Assembly (NCBI GenBank): GCA_002433025.1
Contig: DJGZ01000066.1
Location: forward strand, 1 to 6,549
Source: Bacteroidales bacterium UBA5833
Lineage (GTDB): Bacteria; Bacteroidota; Bacteroidia; Bacteroidales; Lentimicrobiaceae
DNA length: 6,549 bases
Direction of reading: 5' to 3'
The stretch's first letter is position 1. The number at the start of each line of letters is the position of its first letter. The translations under genes were made by a program, and so were the position numbers. The notes beneath the pieces were generated by a model, which worked only from the letters and a program-made list of their open reading frames with translations, was not told the origin of the DNA and did no database searches. Shown in pieces: positions 1 through 6,531 of the stretch.

Positions 1-1413
1 GATGGCAATAAACTCCGGCAACCGCACCTGAAATACATCGTTTACCGGGTTGGGGTAAACCTCCATAACCGCTATATCGGGCAAGGTGGCAAGGTGGGCT
101 GCGCTTACCACAATATCGCACTCCTCCATACCAATGGTATCGTGTGGTGCTACACCACCGGGGCAGGCGTAGTCATATACCCGGGGGGTGGGGTCAAACA
201 CATCGTCTTCGAGGGTGGGGGTGAGTTTGAAAAGCATTGTGTTAAGCATAGGTCCATACGGGTTTTCCTCGGCACTGCCGGTGGCGAGAATTTTGTTGTC
301 GCGTGTGGTTGAGACAAAATAATAAGGCCCTGTATAATTATCCAACAACCGCCGGCTATGAAGAATAGTACCCATGGTATCAACAATCTGAACTTCAACC
401 CTATGTTCGAACCAAAAATCCGGATTTTCCATTGTACCAGATATGACAATGGTGCTATCCTGCATCCAGCTCAGAGAATAAGCATAACTTAAAGAATCAC
501 TTAAAGGAAAAAACACAGGGTTTGCCTCATAAAGAGATTGTTTTCTAAGGGTTTTATGCAAAGGTTCAGTAACGCCCGCCGAATACAAATGTCCACTGTT
601 TGATTCAACTGTAAAGAAATCTTGAGCGCCATCAATAGAATCTATACTTTTATAAAGAATGGAATAGTCAAGAATATTACCTTCCATATCAATGTTAATT
701 TTCAGGGGTTTTTCAAACAATCGAAGTAATGTTGTATCGTAATATTCTCCAAAGCCTGTGATAAGAAATGTACTGTCTCTCAATAGGAGTATATCCCACC
801 AGTTTTCAGTTCTCAGCAACGGGTCGTCATAATTCAACTTCCATTGAATCTGACCGTTCTTGTCAAACTTAACCAGGGTGTTCGGGTTATCGGTGCTGAA
901 GGGTGGGCCCCCACCCGGATGATAATTGTTGTACATGCCCACATACCCGTCGTTGGTTTCAACCACATCGGCCCCGAAATTATCAATGCCGGGTTCATTG
1001 ATGATCTTACACCAGTCCAGTTCGCCGCAGGCATTTAGCTTCATAAATGCGGCATCTGAATATATTCCAAATGGATATAAGTCCGCATATTTGGTCGATA
1101 AAGCTATAAAAAGACCGGAATCGTTTGTAACCTGCATAAAATTTGTTTTAGAGTAATACTCTGTTAAGTCTCCAATCGTTCGCTCCCAGAGTATAGTACC
1201 ATTAACATTTGTCTTTAAAAGCCAACCAGCAATTAAAATTCCTCCATAAACTTTGTAGTTGCCGATTACAATGAAACCATCATCATATGTCTCAAACGCG
1301 CAACGAGGGCTGGTGTTTCCATTAGGGTTAATGTATATATTTGGCCATGTTTGAGCAAAGGTAGATGTTGAGAATAGTAAAAAATATAAAAGTTTAAAAA
1401 ATGTCTGCTTCAT
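1..1413 (-). CDS. Secreted T9SS cargo protein, propeller-like, C-terminus cut by window edge
   Basis: An unbroken frame of 471 codons runs from the ATG at 1413 to the left edge, so the stop codon is outside the window. Residues 1-20 form a signal peptide (basic start MKQ, hydrophobic core, cleavage at TFA|Q21). The body has repeated strand-rich units of the kind 'DGF.V.GNY....LLKTN.NG.ILW' and 'DGYVG......LVKFDKNGQIQW', which suggests a WD40/delta-60-like beta-propeller. Cysteines are at about 129, 135, 417 and 432. From residue 451, EVYPNPVND begins a T9SS type A sorting domain, whose last part is missing here. Such proteins cross the outer membrane through the T9SS and are attached to the surface or released; the individual function is not recognised. 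The start follows the truncated cargo gene on the same strand by 59 bases, with a hairpin between, and no Shine-Dalgarno or clear promoter is visible. Base composition is patchy: the parts near 1-330 and 830-1035 are G/C-richer than the rest. Confidence 0.85.
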   Translation of the reverse strand, partial: MKQTFFKLLYFLLFSTSTFAQTWPNIYINPNGNTSPRCAFETYDDGFIVIGNYKVYGGILIAGWLLKTNVNGTILWERTIGDLTEYYSKTNFMQVTNDSGLFIALSTKYADLYPFGIYSDAAFMKLNACGELDWCKIINEPGIDNFGADVVETNDGYVGMYNNYHPGGGPPFSTDNPNTLVKFDKNGQIQWKLNYDDPLLRTENWWDILLLRDSTFLITGFGEYYDTTLLRLFEKPLKINIDMEGNILDYSILYKSIDSIDGAQDFFTVESNSGHLYSAGVTEPLHKTLRKQSLYEANPVFFPLSDSLSYAYSLSWMQDSTIVISGTMENPDFWFEHRVEVQIVDTMGTILHSRRLLDNYTGPYYFVSTTRDNKILATGSAEENPYGPMLNTMLFKLTPTLEDDVFDPTPRVYDYACPGGVAPHDTIGMEECDIVVSAAHLATLPDIAVMEVYPNPVNDVFQVRLPEFIAI

Positions 1414-1432
1414 GTTTTACAGAATTATTAAC

Positions 1433-1458
1433 CCCCACAGGCTTATTTACCTGTGGGG
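1433..1458 (-). terminator. Hairpin between the two T9SS cargo genes
   Basis: A perfect 9-bp stem (CCCCACAGG at 1433-1441 pairing with CCTGTGGGG at 1450-1458) encloses an 8-base loop. It lies 14 bases beyond the stop codon of the truncated cargo gene, so it is well placed to end that transcript on the minus strand. Read on the minus strand it is followed by GTTAATAATTCT, a weak U-tract, so termination may be leaky. It is also only 20 bases upstream of the next start codon at 1413, where it would sit in a leader if read-through occurs. Confidence 0.6.
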
Positions 1459-1472
1459 TTTAAGGTTAATAG

Positions 1473-1957
1473 CTATTTAACTGTAAACTTAGTACTGTGG
1501 ACTTTTTTTCCTTCAACCATTCTTGCAATATAAATGCCTGAAGTTAAATAATTAACACGAATAACCAACTGGTTTTGTCCCGGGTTAATGATTTGAGAGT
1601 GTACAATGCGCCCATCCTGAGAAACGATGCTTAATTCACCCTCCTTATCCAATTTATATGCGATAACAACATACTCGTCGGCCGGATTTGGAAATACATG
1701 AAGCATTGCTTGTGAAGATTTTCCTTTACTTTTGGGTTTGTTGACAACAAATGAGGACTTTAAACTGGTATCAGGCAAAGTGACGGAAGGCTCATAGCTT
1801 AGTAACCTGTAGGCCGAAAGAAGGTTACGGGCCGCGATACCGGCAGGATTGTCGATGTGACCAACCTTAAACATGATTTCATTTTTCATTTCTGAGTATG
1901 TAATGCAGATTATTGCTTGTCGAACTCCGGGTAAGGATTCTGATCAATGGTTAAACT
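1473..1957 (-). pseudogene. Truncated T9SS cargo protein: orphan C-terminal sorting tail
   Basis: The longest intact reading is 1473-1889 (138 codons from the ATG at 1889). It has no signal peptide, so it cannot be a working secreted protein by itself. Residues 14-38 (NPAGIAARNLLSAYRLL and following) resemble the stretch that precedes the tail in large Bacteroidota surface proteins. Residues 62-138 are a complete T9SS type A sorting domain: FPNPADE at 66-72, a VSQDGRIV turn, LTSGIYIARM at 115-124 and the ending KFTVK. The same frame stays open to a TGA at 1944-1946. In another frame, 1957-1916 reads SLTIDQNPYPEFDK, which would join sensibly to the intact frame if one base was lost near 1914-1918. 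I infer a 5'-deleted, frameshifted remnant of a long cargo gene. An alternative is a short expressed but unexported protein, which is less likely. Confidence 0.7.
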
Positions 1958-1963
1958 TTATCC

Positions 1964-2088
1964 TACGGAAGCGCAACGTTTGTAAACAGGCAGTATGATT
2001 CGTTGCTTTTTGCTTGCCCCAATGAACGTGCTAATGGGTTAAGTGAGCAAAAAGCATTTATAACTCCGGAAATTCAACGCTTCCTGTA
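1964..2088. repeat. Nested inverted repeat (possible MITE-like element or long hairpin)
   Basis: The outer arms TACGGAAGCG (1964-1973) and CGCTTCCTGTA (2078-2088) pair over 10 bp with a single bulged base. The inner arms TGCTTTTTGCT (2004-2014) and AGCAAAAAGCA (2046-2056) are perfect 11-bp complements around a 31-base middle. The stretches between inner and outer arms do not pair well. No transposase is present. The left end lies six bases beyond the limit of the recognisable cargo-gene remnant (1957), which fits an insertion or rearrangement junction. It may be a small non-autonomous mobile element, a degenerate IS end pair, or a structured RNA; I cannot decide between these. Confidence 0.5.
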
Positions 2089-2095
2089 CCGATAG

Positions 2096-2126
<31 letters not shown>

Positions 2127-2212
2127 ACGTATTTGCATATTCCTGAATTATTTCAAATAGAAAAAATTATACAATTATACCTCCTGAATCCCTTATAATC
2201 TGCTAAAATAAT

Positions 2213-2241
2213 AAATATCCGGTTAAATGGATATTTTTTTT
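2213..2241 (+). terminator. Rho-independent terminator-like hairpin without an evident upstream gene
   Basis: An 8-bp stem (AAATATCC at 2213-2220 with GGATATTT at 2229-2236) and an 8-base loop are followed by a run of eight T from 2234 to 2241. This is the classic layout on the plus strand, although the stem is A/T-rich and therefore weak. No plus-strand protein gene ends just upstream. It could end a small RNA that starts within 2090-2200, or be a leftover of a lost gene. The minus-strand reading is also A/T-rich, but no gene there would need it. Confidence 0.45.
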
Positions 2242-2316
2242 AAATTCAGAATTATTCTAAATAGTCTTATCATTATATCAGAAAAGACTGCCTGGGGTAA
2301 TGGAGTGTATTTTCAT

Positions 2317-2324
2317 TAAATTTG
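2317..2324 (+). promoter_or_regulatory. Possible Bacteroidota -7 promoter box
   Basis: TAAATTTG matches the Bacteroidota -7 consensus TAnnTTTG. It lies about 140 bases upstream of the ATG at 2463 and reads toward it. No matching TTG-type -33 element is present at the expected distance, so this is only a weak candidate. Confidence 0.2.
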
Positions 2325-2462
2325 CCGGGACCAAACACTGTTTCAAGCAATGCGGGTATGGTTGCAGGTCATTTTCGGTCAGGAGTTTTTTTCTGAACAG
2401 GCCAGGTGGTATTTCCGGTTTGTACAACAGGCGGGATTAACTTATTATAAAACAGAATTATT

Positions 2463-3464
2463 ATGTATATCGTAAAATATGTCCTGTGGGTGTCGGTGAT
2501 TGTAATTTTACCGGGCTTGTCCGGCATACGGGCCCAGTCGCCCGGCTGCACCGATCCGCAGGCGCTTAACTACAGCCCGGCTGCCGGGGTGAACGACGGT
2601 TCCTGTCTTTACCCGCCGGTTTCTCTGATGCCAGCCACCCTGGTAAGGTCGCTGCCGGCCACCGTGAAGGAAACTTCCGGCCTGATCTTTCTGGATGGCT
2701 TTCTGTGGACGCACAACGACAGCGGGGGAGAGCCGGTGCTTTACAAACTGGATACCCTCAGGGGAAAAGTGCGCGCCACGCTGACAATCACCAACGCGCG
2801 CAATGTAGACTGGGAGGAAATAACCCGGGATCAGGACTATATCTATATCGGTGATTTTGGAAATAACCTCGGTAACCGCAAGGACCTCTTAATTTATAAA
2901 GTCTCCAAAGCCGCCATCACCGGGGCTGAAAACGGTGAGGCGGAGGCGGAAATCATTCGTTTTGCCTACGGCGATCAGTTGGACTTCACCATCGCCAACC
3001 GCAGCAACAACTTCGATTGTGAAGCCATGCTGGCTTCCGGCGACAGCCTGTACCTGTTCTCGAAAAACTGGGCAGATCAGCACACGCGGTTGTATGCCCT
3101 GCCCAAAACGCCCGGAGAATACATTGCCCGGCCGAAATCCTCGTTCAACGCCGACGGCCTGATTACCGGCGCCGACATTTCACCCTCAGGCAAAGAGGTG
3201 ATGCTTTGCGGATATAAAAATTACAGTCCCTTTATCTGGCTCTTGTACGATTTCCGGGATGCTGATTTCTTCGGCGGCAACAAACGGAGAATTGACTTTT
3301 CGGGCCATACCGGCACACAAACGGAAGGGGTTGCTTACCTGAGGGATTACGAAGCCGTGATTTCATCGGAAAGAACTGCGGTGAGTCCGGCCGGATTATT
3401 TAAAATATTTACCCGCCCCTGGACCGGGAATACCGGAGATCCCCTTCCGGACGCATTCAAATAG
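2463..3464 (+). CDS. Exported beta-propeller protein with GCTDP/DGSC calcium-loop motif
   Basis: The product has 333 residues. Residues 1-24 are a signal peptide (hydrophobic core VLWVSVIVILPGL, cleavage at IRA|Q25). Residues 28-50 form the GCTDPQALNY...NDGSCLY motif, common in Bacteroidota surface proteins and thought to bind calcium. The remainder carries the marks of a propeller family of unknown function: ETSGL (70-74), HNDSGG (84-89), DWEEI (116-120), GDFGNN (130-135), FDCEA (184-188), ADISPSG (237-243) and QTEGVAYL (286-293). The conserved acidic residues are likely to bind metal or ligand, by inference. It most resembles SdiA-regulated or esterase-like propellers; the substrate is unknown. 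There is no T9SS tail, so it probably stays in the periplasm or at the outer membrane. The ATG is chosen because it directly precedes the signal peptide; the sequence before it is A/T-rich with no Shine-Dalgarno. The next gene follows on the same strand after 130 bases, without a clear terminator between. Confidence 0.88.
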   Translation: MYIVKYVLWVSVIVILPGLSGIRAQSPGCTDPQALNYSPAAGVNDGSCLYPPVSLMPATLVRSLPATVKETSGLIFLDGFLWTHNDSGGEPVLYKLDTLRGKVRATLTITNARNVDWEEITRDQDYIYIGDFGNNLGNRKDLLIYKVSKAAITGAENGEAEAEIIRFAYGDQLDFTIANRSNNFDCEAMLASGDSLYLFSKNWADQHTRLYALPKTPGEYIARPKSSFNADGLITGADISPSGKEVMLCGYKNYSPFIWLLYDFRDADFFGGNKRRIDFSGHTGTQTEGVAYLRDYEAVISSERTAVSPAGLFKIFTRPWTGNTGDPLPDAFK

Positions 3465-3594
3465 TTAACTTCCGGCTTCGCATCCTGAAATTCCTGTTTT
3501 TCTCAGAACAAGTGGATCCCGTTCGGGTAATAATCCCGGGTGGATTTCCGTTTTATATCTATTCGGATTATCTTAGCTGAAAATTCTGAAACCG

Positions 3595-5523
3595 ATGCGT
3601 GCAGGGGTGTTACATCTGGCTTTGCTTCTTTTGTTTTTATATCCTGCCATGGCATTTGCCCAGCATGAGGCTGACGGCAGGGTGATGAAAATGCATCAGA
3701 AAGCCCTGGCATACTACCATGCTTCGGCATATGAGGATGCCCTGAAGGAGACGGAGAAGGCGCTGAAGGCAGACCCCCTGTTTATTGAAGCCTGGCTGCT
3801 GCTTGGCGATATACATGCCCTGAAAGGCAACCGCCCCGATGCGATCACGGCTTACTCCAGGGCCATCCGGCTGAATCCGGATTTTTTCCCGCCTGCGTTT
3901 TACATACTGGCCAATCTGCAGTTTGCCGAAGGGCGGTATAAGGACTGTATCACTGCTTACGAAACCTATCTGCGTTATCCCACGGTGAAGCCGGCTGAAG
4001 CGGCGCGGGCGGAGAAAAATATGAAAACTGCCCGTTTCCGGATGCACGCGCTGGCCAATCCGGTGCCCTTTGAGCCACTGAACCTTGGCCCGGAGATCAA
4101 TACCGGAGGCTATGAATTTGTGAACTACATCAGCGCCGACGGGGAGCAGCTCTATTTTACCCGGAGAAATCCCAAAGGCATTAAGCGGGATGAGGATTTT
4201 TTTGTATCCACCCGTGTGAATGATTCAGTATGGGGCCCTGCCCGTGAACTTGGCCCTCCGGTAAATACCGAAGGGGATGAGGGCGCCATCTGCATATCGC
4301 CCGACGGTCAGTTCCTGTTTTTTGCCGCCTGTGGCAGGCCCGATGGTTACGGCAGTTGCGATATTTACTTTTGCCGGCGCGAAGGCGACCGATGGAGCGA
4401 GCCGCGCAACACCGGCCCTGAGATCAATACTTCATACTGGGAATCGCAACCGGCTTTTGCCCCCGACGGACGCACCCTTTACTTTGTAAGCAACCGTCCG
4501 GGCGGCCACGGCGGAAGCGATATCTGGATTTCATGGCTGCAGCCCGATGGCCGGTGGAGCCAGGCCGTGAATGCCGGACCGGTCATCAATACCGCTGAGG
4601 CCGAGCGTGGCCCTTTTATCCATCCCGACGGACAAACCCTGTATTTCTCCTCCAAAGGGCATCCCGGCATGGGCGAAGGCGATATTTTTATGAGCCGTAA
4701 AGATGAAGCCGGCAACTGGTCAGCCCCGGTAAATCTGGGGTACCCGGTAAATACCTCTGCCGATGAAGTTACCCTGGTCGTTGACCAGCAGGGGCGGTAT
4801 GCATACATTTCCTCAGCCATGGAAGGCGGCTCCGGCATGCAGGATATTTACCGTTTCAGGTTACCTGAAGCTGCCCGGCCCCTGGCTGTCACCTATATGA
4901 AAGGCATTGTTACCGACAGCATCAGCGGAAGCAGGCTGGGCGCCGGTTTTATCCTCAGCGACCTGGAAACCGGGAAAGAGGTGGTAAAATCGCGCTCAAA
5001 TCCCGTTACCGGTGAATTTCTTGTTTCCATTCCCGCCGGCAGGATGTATGCCCTGAATGTGGAGAAACAGGGTTATCTTTTTTATTCCGTTCATTTCTTT
5101 ATCGGGGATAAAGCGGGGATTGAGGAACCTTATCTGCGCGATGTGTTGCTGAAGCCTTTGCAGAAGGATGAAGTTACCGTGCTGCGCAACATCTTTTTTG
5201 AAACGGACAGCGCCAGGCTTCTGCCGGCATCCATGGTTGAGCTTGAGCGCCTGCTGCAGTTCCTTCAGCAAAACCGCGCCCTTTCGGTAGAAATCAGCGG
5301 CCATACCGACAGCACCGGGAGCGAGGCACATAACCTTGACCTGAGCCGGCGTCGGGCAAAGGCGGTTTACGACTACCTTACCACTAAGGGCATCAGTGTA
5401 AACCGCCTGACTTACAAAGGGTATGGCGCCATGCAGCCTGTTGCCGGCAATGAAACAGTTGAAGGAAGGGCTGCCAATCGCCGCACCGAATTCAGGATTA
5501 CCGGTGTGGATGGGGATGATTGA
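3595..5523 (+). CDS. PorE-like TPR/PD40-propeller/CRD/OmpA envelope protein
   Basis: The product has 642 residues. Residues 1-22 are a signal peptide (MAFA|Q23) with no lipobox cysteine. About 33-125 are TPR helices (ALAYYHASAYEDAL; AWLLLGDIHALKGNRPDAI; NLQFAEGRYKDCI). About 160-425 carry five PD40 propeller motifs: SADGEQLYF, SPDGQFLFF, APDGRTLYFVSNR, HPDGQTLYFSSK and a weaker DQQGRYAYISS. Several are preceded by LGPEINT-like repeats and followed by G.SDIW/GDIF/QDIY. About 433-520 are a carboxypeptidase-regulatory-like domain. About 530-637 are an OmpA C-terminal domain: FFETDSARL, GHTDSTGS, LSRRRAKAVYDYL, GYGAMQP and GRAANRRTEFRI. Asp572 and Arg587 sit where E. coli OmpA uses Asp271 and Arg286 to bind diaminopimelate in peptidoglycan. 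This domain order is that of PorE (PG1058 of Porphyromonas gingivalis), a T9SS component that anchors to peptidoglycan. Paralogues are common, so orthology is not shown and no symbol is given. It lies downstream of the propeller gene. Confidence 0.93.
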   Translation: MRAGVLHLALLLLFLYPAMAFAQHEADGRVMKMHQKALAYYHASAYEDALKETEKALKADPLFIEAWLLLGDIHALKGNRPDAITAYSRAIRLNPDFFPPAFYILANLQFAEGRYKDCITAYETYLRYPTVKPAEAARAEKNMKTARFRMHALANPVPFEPLNLGPEINTGGYEFVNYISADGEQLYFTRRNPKGIKRDEDFFVSTRVNDSVWGPARELGPPVNTEGDEGAICISPDGQFLFFAACGRPDGYGSCDIYFCRREGDRWSEPRNTGPEINTSYWESQPAFAPDGRTLYFVSNRPGGHGGSDIWISWLQPDGRWSQAVNAGPVINTAEAERGPFIHPDGQTLYFSSKGHPGMGEGDIFMSRKDEAGNWSAPVNLGYPVNTSADEVTLVVDQQGRYAYISSAMEGGSGMQDIYRFRLPEAARPLAVTYMKGIVTDSISGSRLGAGFILSDLETGKEVVKSRSNPVTGEFLVSIPAGRMYALNVEKQGYLFYSVHFFIGDKAGIEEPYLRDVLLKPLQKDEVTVLRNIFFETDSARLLPASMVELERLLQFLQQNRALSVEISGHTDSTGSEAHNLDLSRRRAKAVYDYLTTKGISVNRLTYKGYGAMQPVAGNETVEGRAANRRTEFRITGVDGDD

Positions 5524-5659
5524 ACCTCAGATACTGCAGGAACTGAAAACAGGGGTGTTGATGGGAAATACTTATATCTGGGTTTCTGATAAACCGGATG
5601 ATAAAAACAAAAGTTTTGATGCTTACAGTAGTGAAATGAATCAAAAACCGGAGCACTAA
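5516..5659 (+). CDS. Doubtful small ORF overlapping the PorE-like stop codon
   Basis: The ATG at 5516 overlaps the end of the PorE-like gene (stop 5521-5523) in the arrangement typical of translational coupling, and reads 47 residues beginning MIEPQILQELKTGVL and ending NQKPEH. The same frame also has in-frame ATGs at 5510 and, further back within the larger gene, at 5423. I recognise no family, signal peptide or membrane segment; it is hydrophilic and lysine/aspartate-rich toward the end. Its base composition is more A/T-rich than the gene before it. It may be a chance reading of intergenic sequence or a remnant of a lost gene. Confidence 0.25.
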   Translation: MIEPQILQELKTGVLMGNTYIWVSDKPDDKNKSFDAYSSEMNQKPEH

Positions 5660-5662
5660 GAT

Positions 5663-5670
5663 TAACTTTG
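5663..5670 (+). promoter_or_regulatory. Possible -7 promoter box for the Abi-like gene
   Basis: TAACTTTG matches the Bacteroidota -7 consensus TAnnTTTG, 87 bases before the ATG at 5758 and reading toward it. The upstream interval has no convincing TTG-type -33 element. The position, after the small ORF's stop and before an A/T-rich leader, is suitable for an independent promoter. Confidence 0.3.
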
Positions 5671-5757
5671 ACTATATAAAACAAAAAACCCGGCTTCATC
5701 ACCAGCAGAAAACTGGGAGAGGAATATCCGGGACTACCTGACAAAGATAATATATTT

Positions 5758-6420
5758 ATGGATAATATTGAAATTATTGAAAGAATTATTTCGAAGGAAA
5801 GATTTGAACCCTATCTGAAATACCACAGGAATGACCTCCCGAAAGCGGTATCACATTATAAAAGTAACATATTGATATCAGAATCATTTTATCCGTTGCT
5901 TGCTGTTTTGGAAATTGGTTTAAGAAATTCGATTGATTATCAATTGACCAGAAGATTTAATAATCGGGAATGGTATGATGATAAGGATTTTGTCAAAATT
6001 GCGACCAGATTTCAAATTGACAGAATATCACAGGCAAGGACTAATATTTACTCGGAAAAGAAGGAAATTACTCCGGGAAAATTGATTTCGGAATTGTCAT
6101 TTGGGTTCTGGACATCATTGTTTGACGTGAAATTTGAAATGTCTTTATGGAAATACCTGAGATTGGCATTTCCTTATTGCCCGAAAGCTATCAGAAAGAG
6201 AAAGACAATGAGTTCCAAACTTAACAGTATCAGAAAATTGAGAAACAGAGTCTTTCATCACGAGGCAATAACCTGGAATTTAGATGTGTTAAATTTGTAT
6301 AAGGACGAAATTATTCAAGGAATTGAATGGCTGAACAAGGATTTGCCTGAGTGGATAGTTGAATTAAATCATGTAGAGGAAGCCATTTCAAGATTCAAAA
6401 GGCAATTAGCGGACGATTAA
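5758..6420 (+). CDS. Abi-like (AbiD/AbiF, Abi_2) protein with HEPN RNase motif
   Basis: The product has 220 residues and is soluble, with no signal peptide or membrane segment. It matches the Abi-like family by features in order: an N-terminal 'ISKERFEPYLKYH' start (about 11-23), FYPLLAVLEIGLRNSID (44-60), W72 in a REWYDD stretch, ELSFGFWTSLF (112-122) and RKLRNRVFHHE (159-169). The last contains R162-N163-x3-H167, the R-x4-6-H signature of HEPN ribonucleases, so the family residues expected for RNA cleavage are present. Known relatives act in abortive infection, stopping growth of phage-infected cells by damaging RNA; that role here is inferred. No antitoxin, methylase or other defence gene is visible nearby; such Abi proteins can act alone. 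The start is the first in-frame ATG after a TAA about 70 bases upstream, with an A/T-rich leader and no Shine-Dalgarno. The gene is clearly more A/T-rich than its left neighbours, which fits horizontal acquisition. Confidence 0.85.
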   Translation: MDNIEIIERIISKERFEPYLKYHRNDLPKAVSHYKSNILISESFYPLLAVLEIGLRNSIDYQLTRRFNNREWYDDKDFVKIATRFQIDRISQARTNIYSEKKEITPGKLISELSFGFWTSLFDVKFEMSLWKYLRLAFPYCPKAIRKRKTMSSKLNSIRKLRNRVFHHEAITWNLDVLNLYKDEIIQGIEWLNKDLPEWIVELNHVEEAISRFKRQLADD

Positions 6421-6467
6421 TTAATAATTACAGCCTGCAACTGGACGTTAAATTATCGGGTAAGGCA

Positions 6468-6495
6468 ACAAATCATAAATAATTTGTCAGTTTTT
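6468..6495 (+). terminator. Weak terminator-like hairpin after the Abi-like gene
   Basis: ACAAAT (6468-6473) pairs with ATTTGT (6482-6487) around an 8-base loop, and TTTTT follows three bases later (6491-6495). The stem is only 6 bp and A/T-rich. The position, 47 bases past the stop codon, is right for ending the Abi-like transcript. Confidence 0.3.
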
Positions 6496-6508
6496 GTTTG
6501 CGGGAAGA

Positions 6509-6531
6509 AAATAGTCAGCATTCTGCTATTT
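6509..6531 (-). terminator. Bulged hairpin near the right edge
   Basis: AAATAG (6509-6514) pairs with CTATTT (6526-6531), and CAG (6516-6518) pairs with CTG (6523-6525), with one bulged T and a 4-base loop. On the minus strand it continues into TTCTTCCCG, so it could end a leftward gene lying beyond the window. That gene is not visible, so the role is uncertain. Confidence 0.25.

Noticed and set aside
150..449. Minus-strand 99-residue ORF
   Set aside because: It is a shadow in another frame of the long minus-strand cargo gene, which has the signal peptide and sorting motif.
901..916. Tight G/C palindrome (7-bp arms, 2-base spacer) inside the cargo gene
   Set aside because: It encodes a glycine/proline run in a continuous frame, and a 2-base loop cannot form a good hairpin.
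2350..2475. A 41-residue plus-strand ORF overlapping the start of the propeller gene
   Set aside because: It has no recognisable domain or ribosome-binding site, its composition is like the surrounding leader, and it overlaps the signal-peptide codons of the following gene. It is more likely a chance reading.
3514..3544. Weak imperfect palindrome with CCCG/CGGG repeats between the propeller and PorE-like genes
   Set aside because: Stems are only 4 bp with mismatches and no T-tract follows, so it is not supported as a terminator or operator.
5690..5731. CCCGG...CCGGG inverted repeat upstream of the Abi-like gene as a terminator
   Set aside because: The 5-bp arms are about 30 bases apart and no T-tract follows.
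5412..5744. Minus-strand 110-residue ORF across the PorE-like gene's end
   Set aside because: It lies largely antisense to the conserved OmpA domain, has no family features, and runs across the intergenic region.
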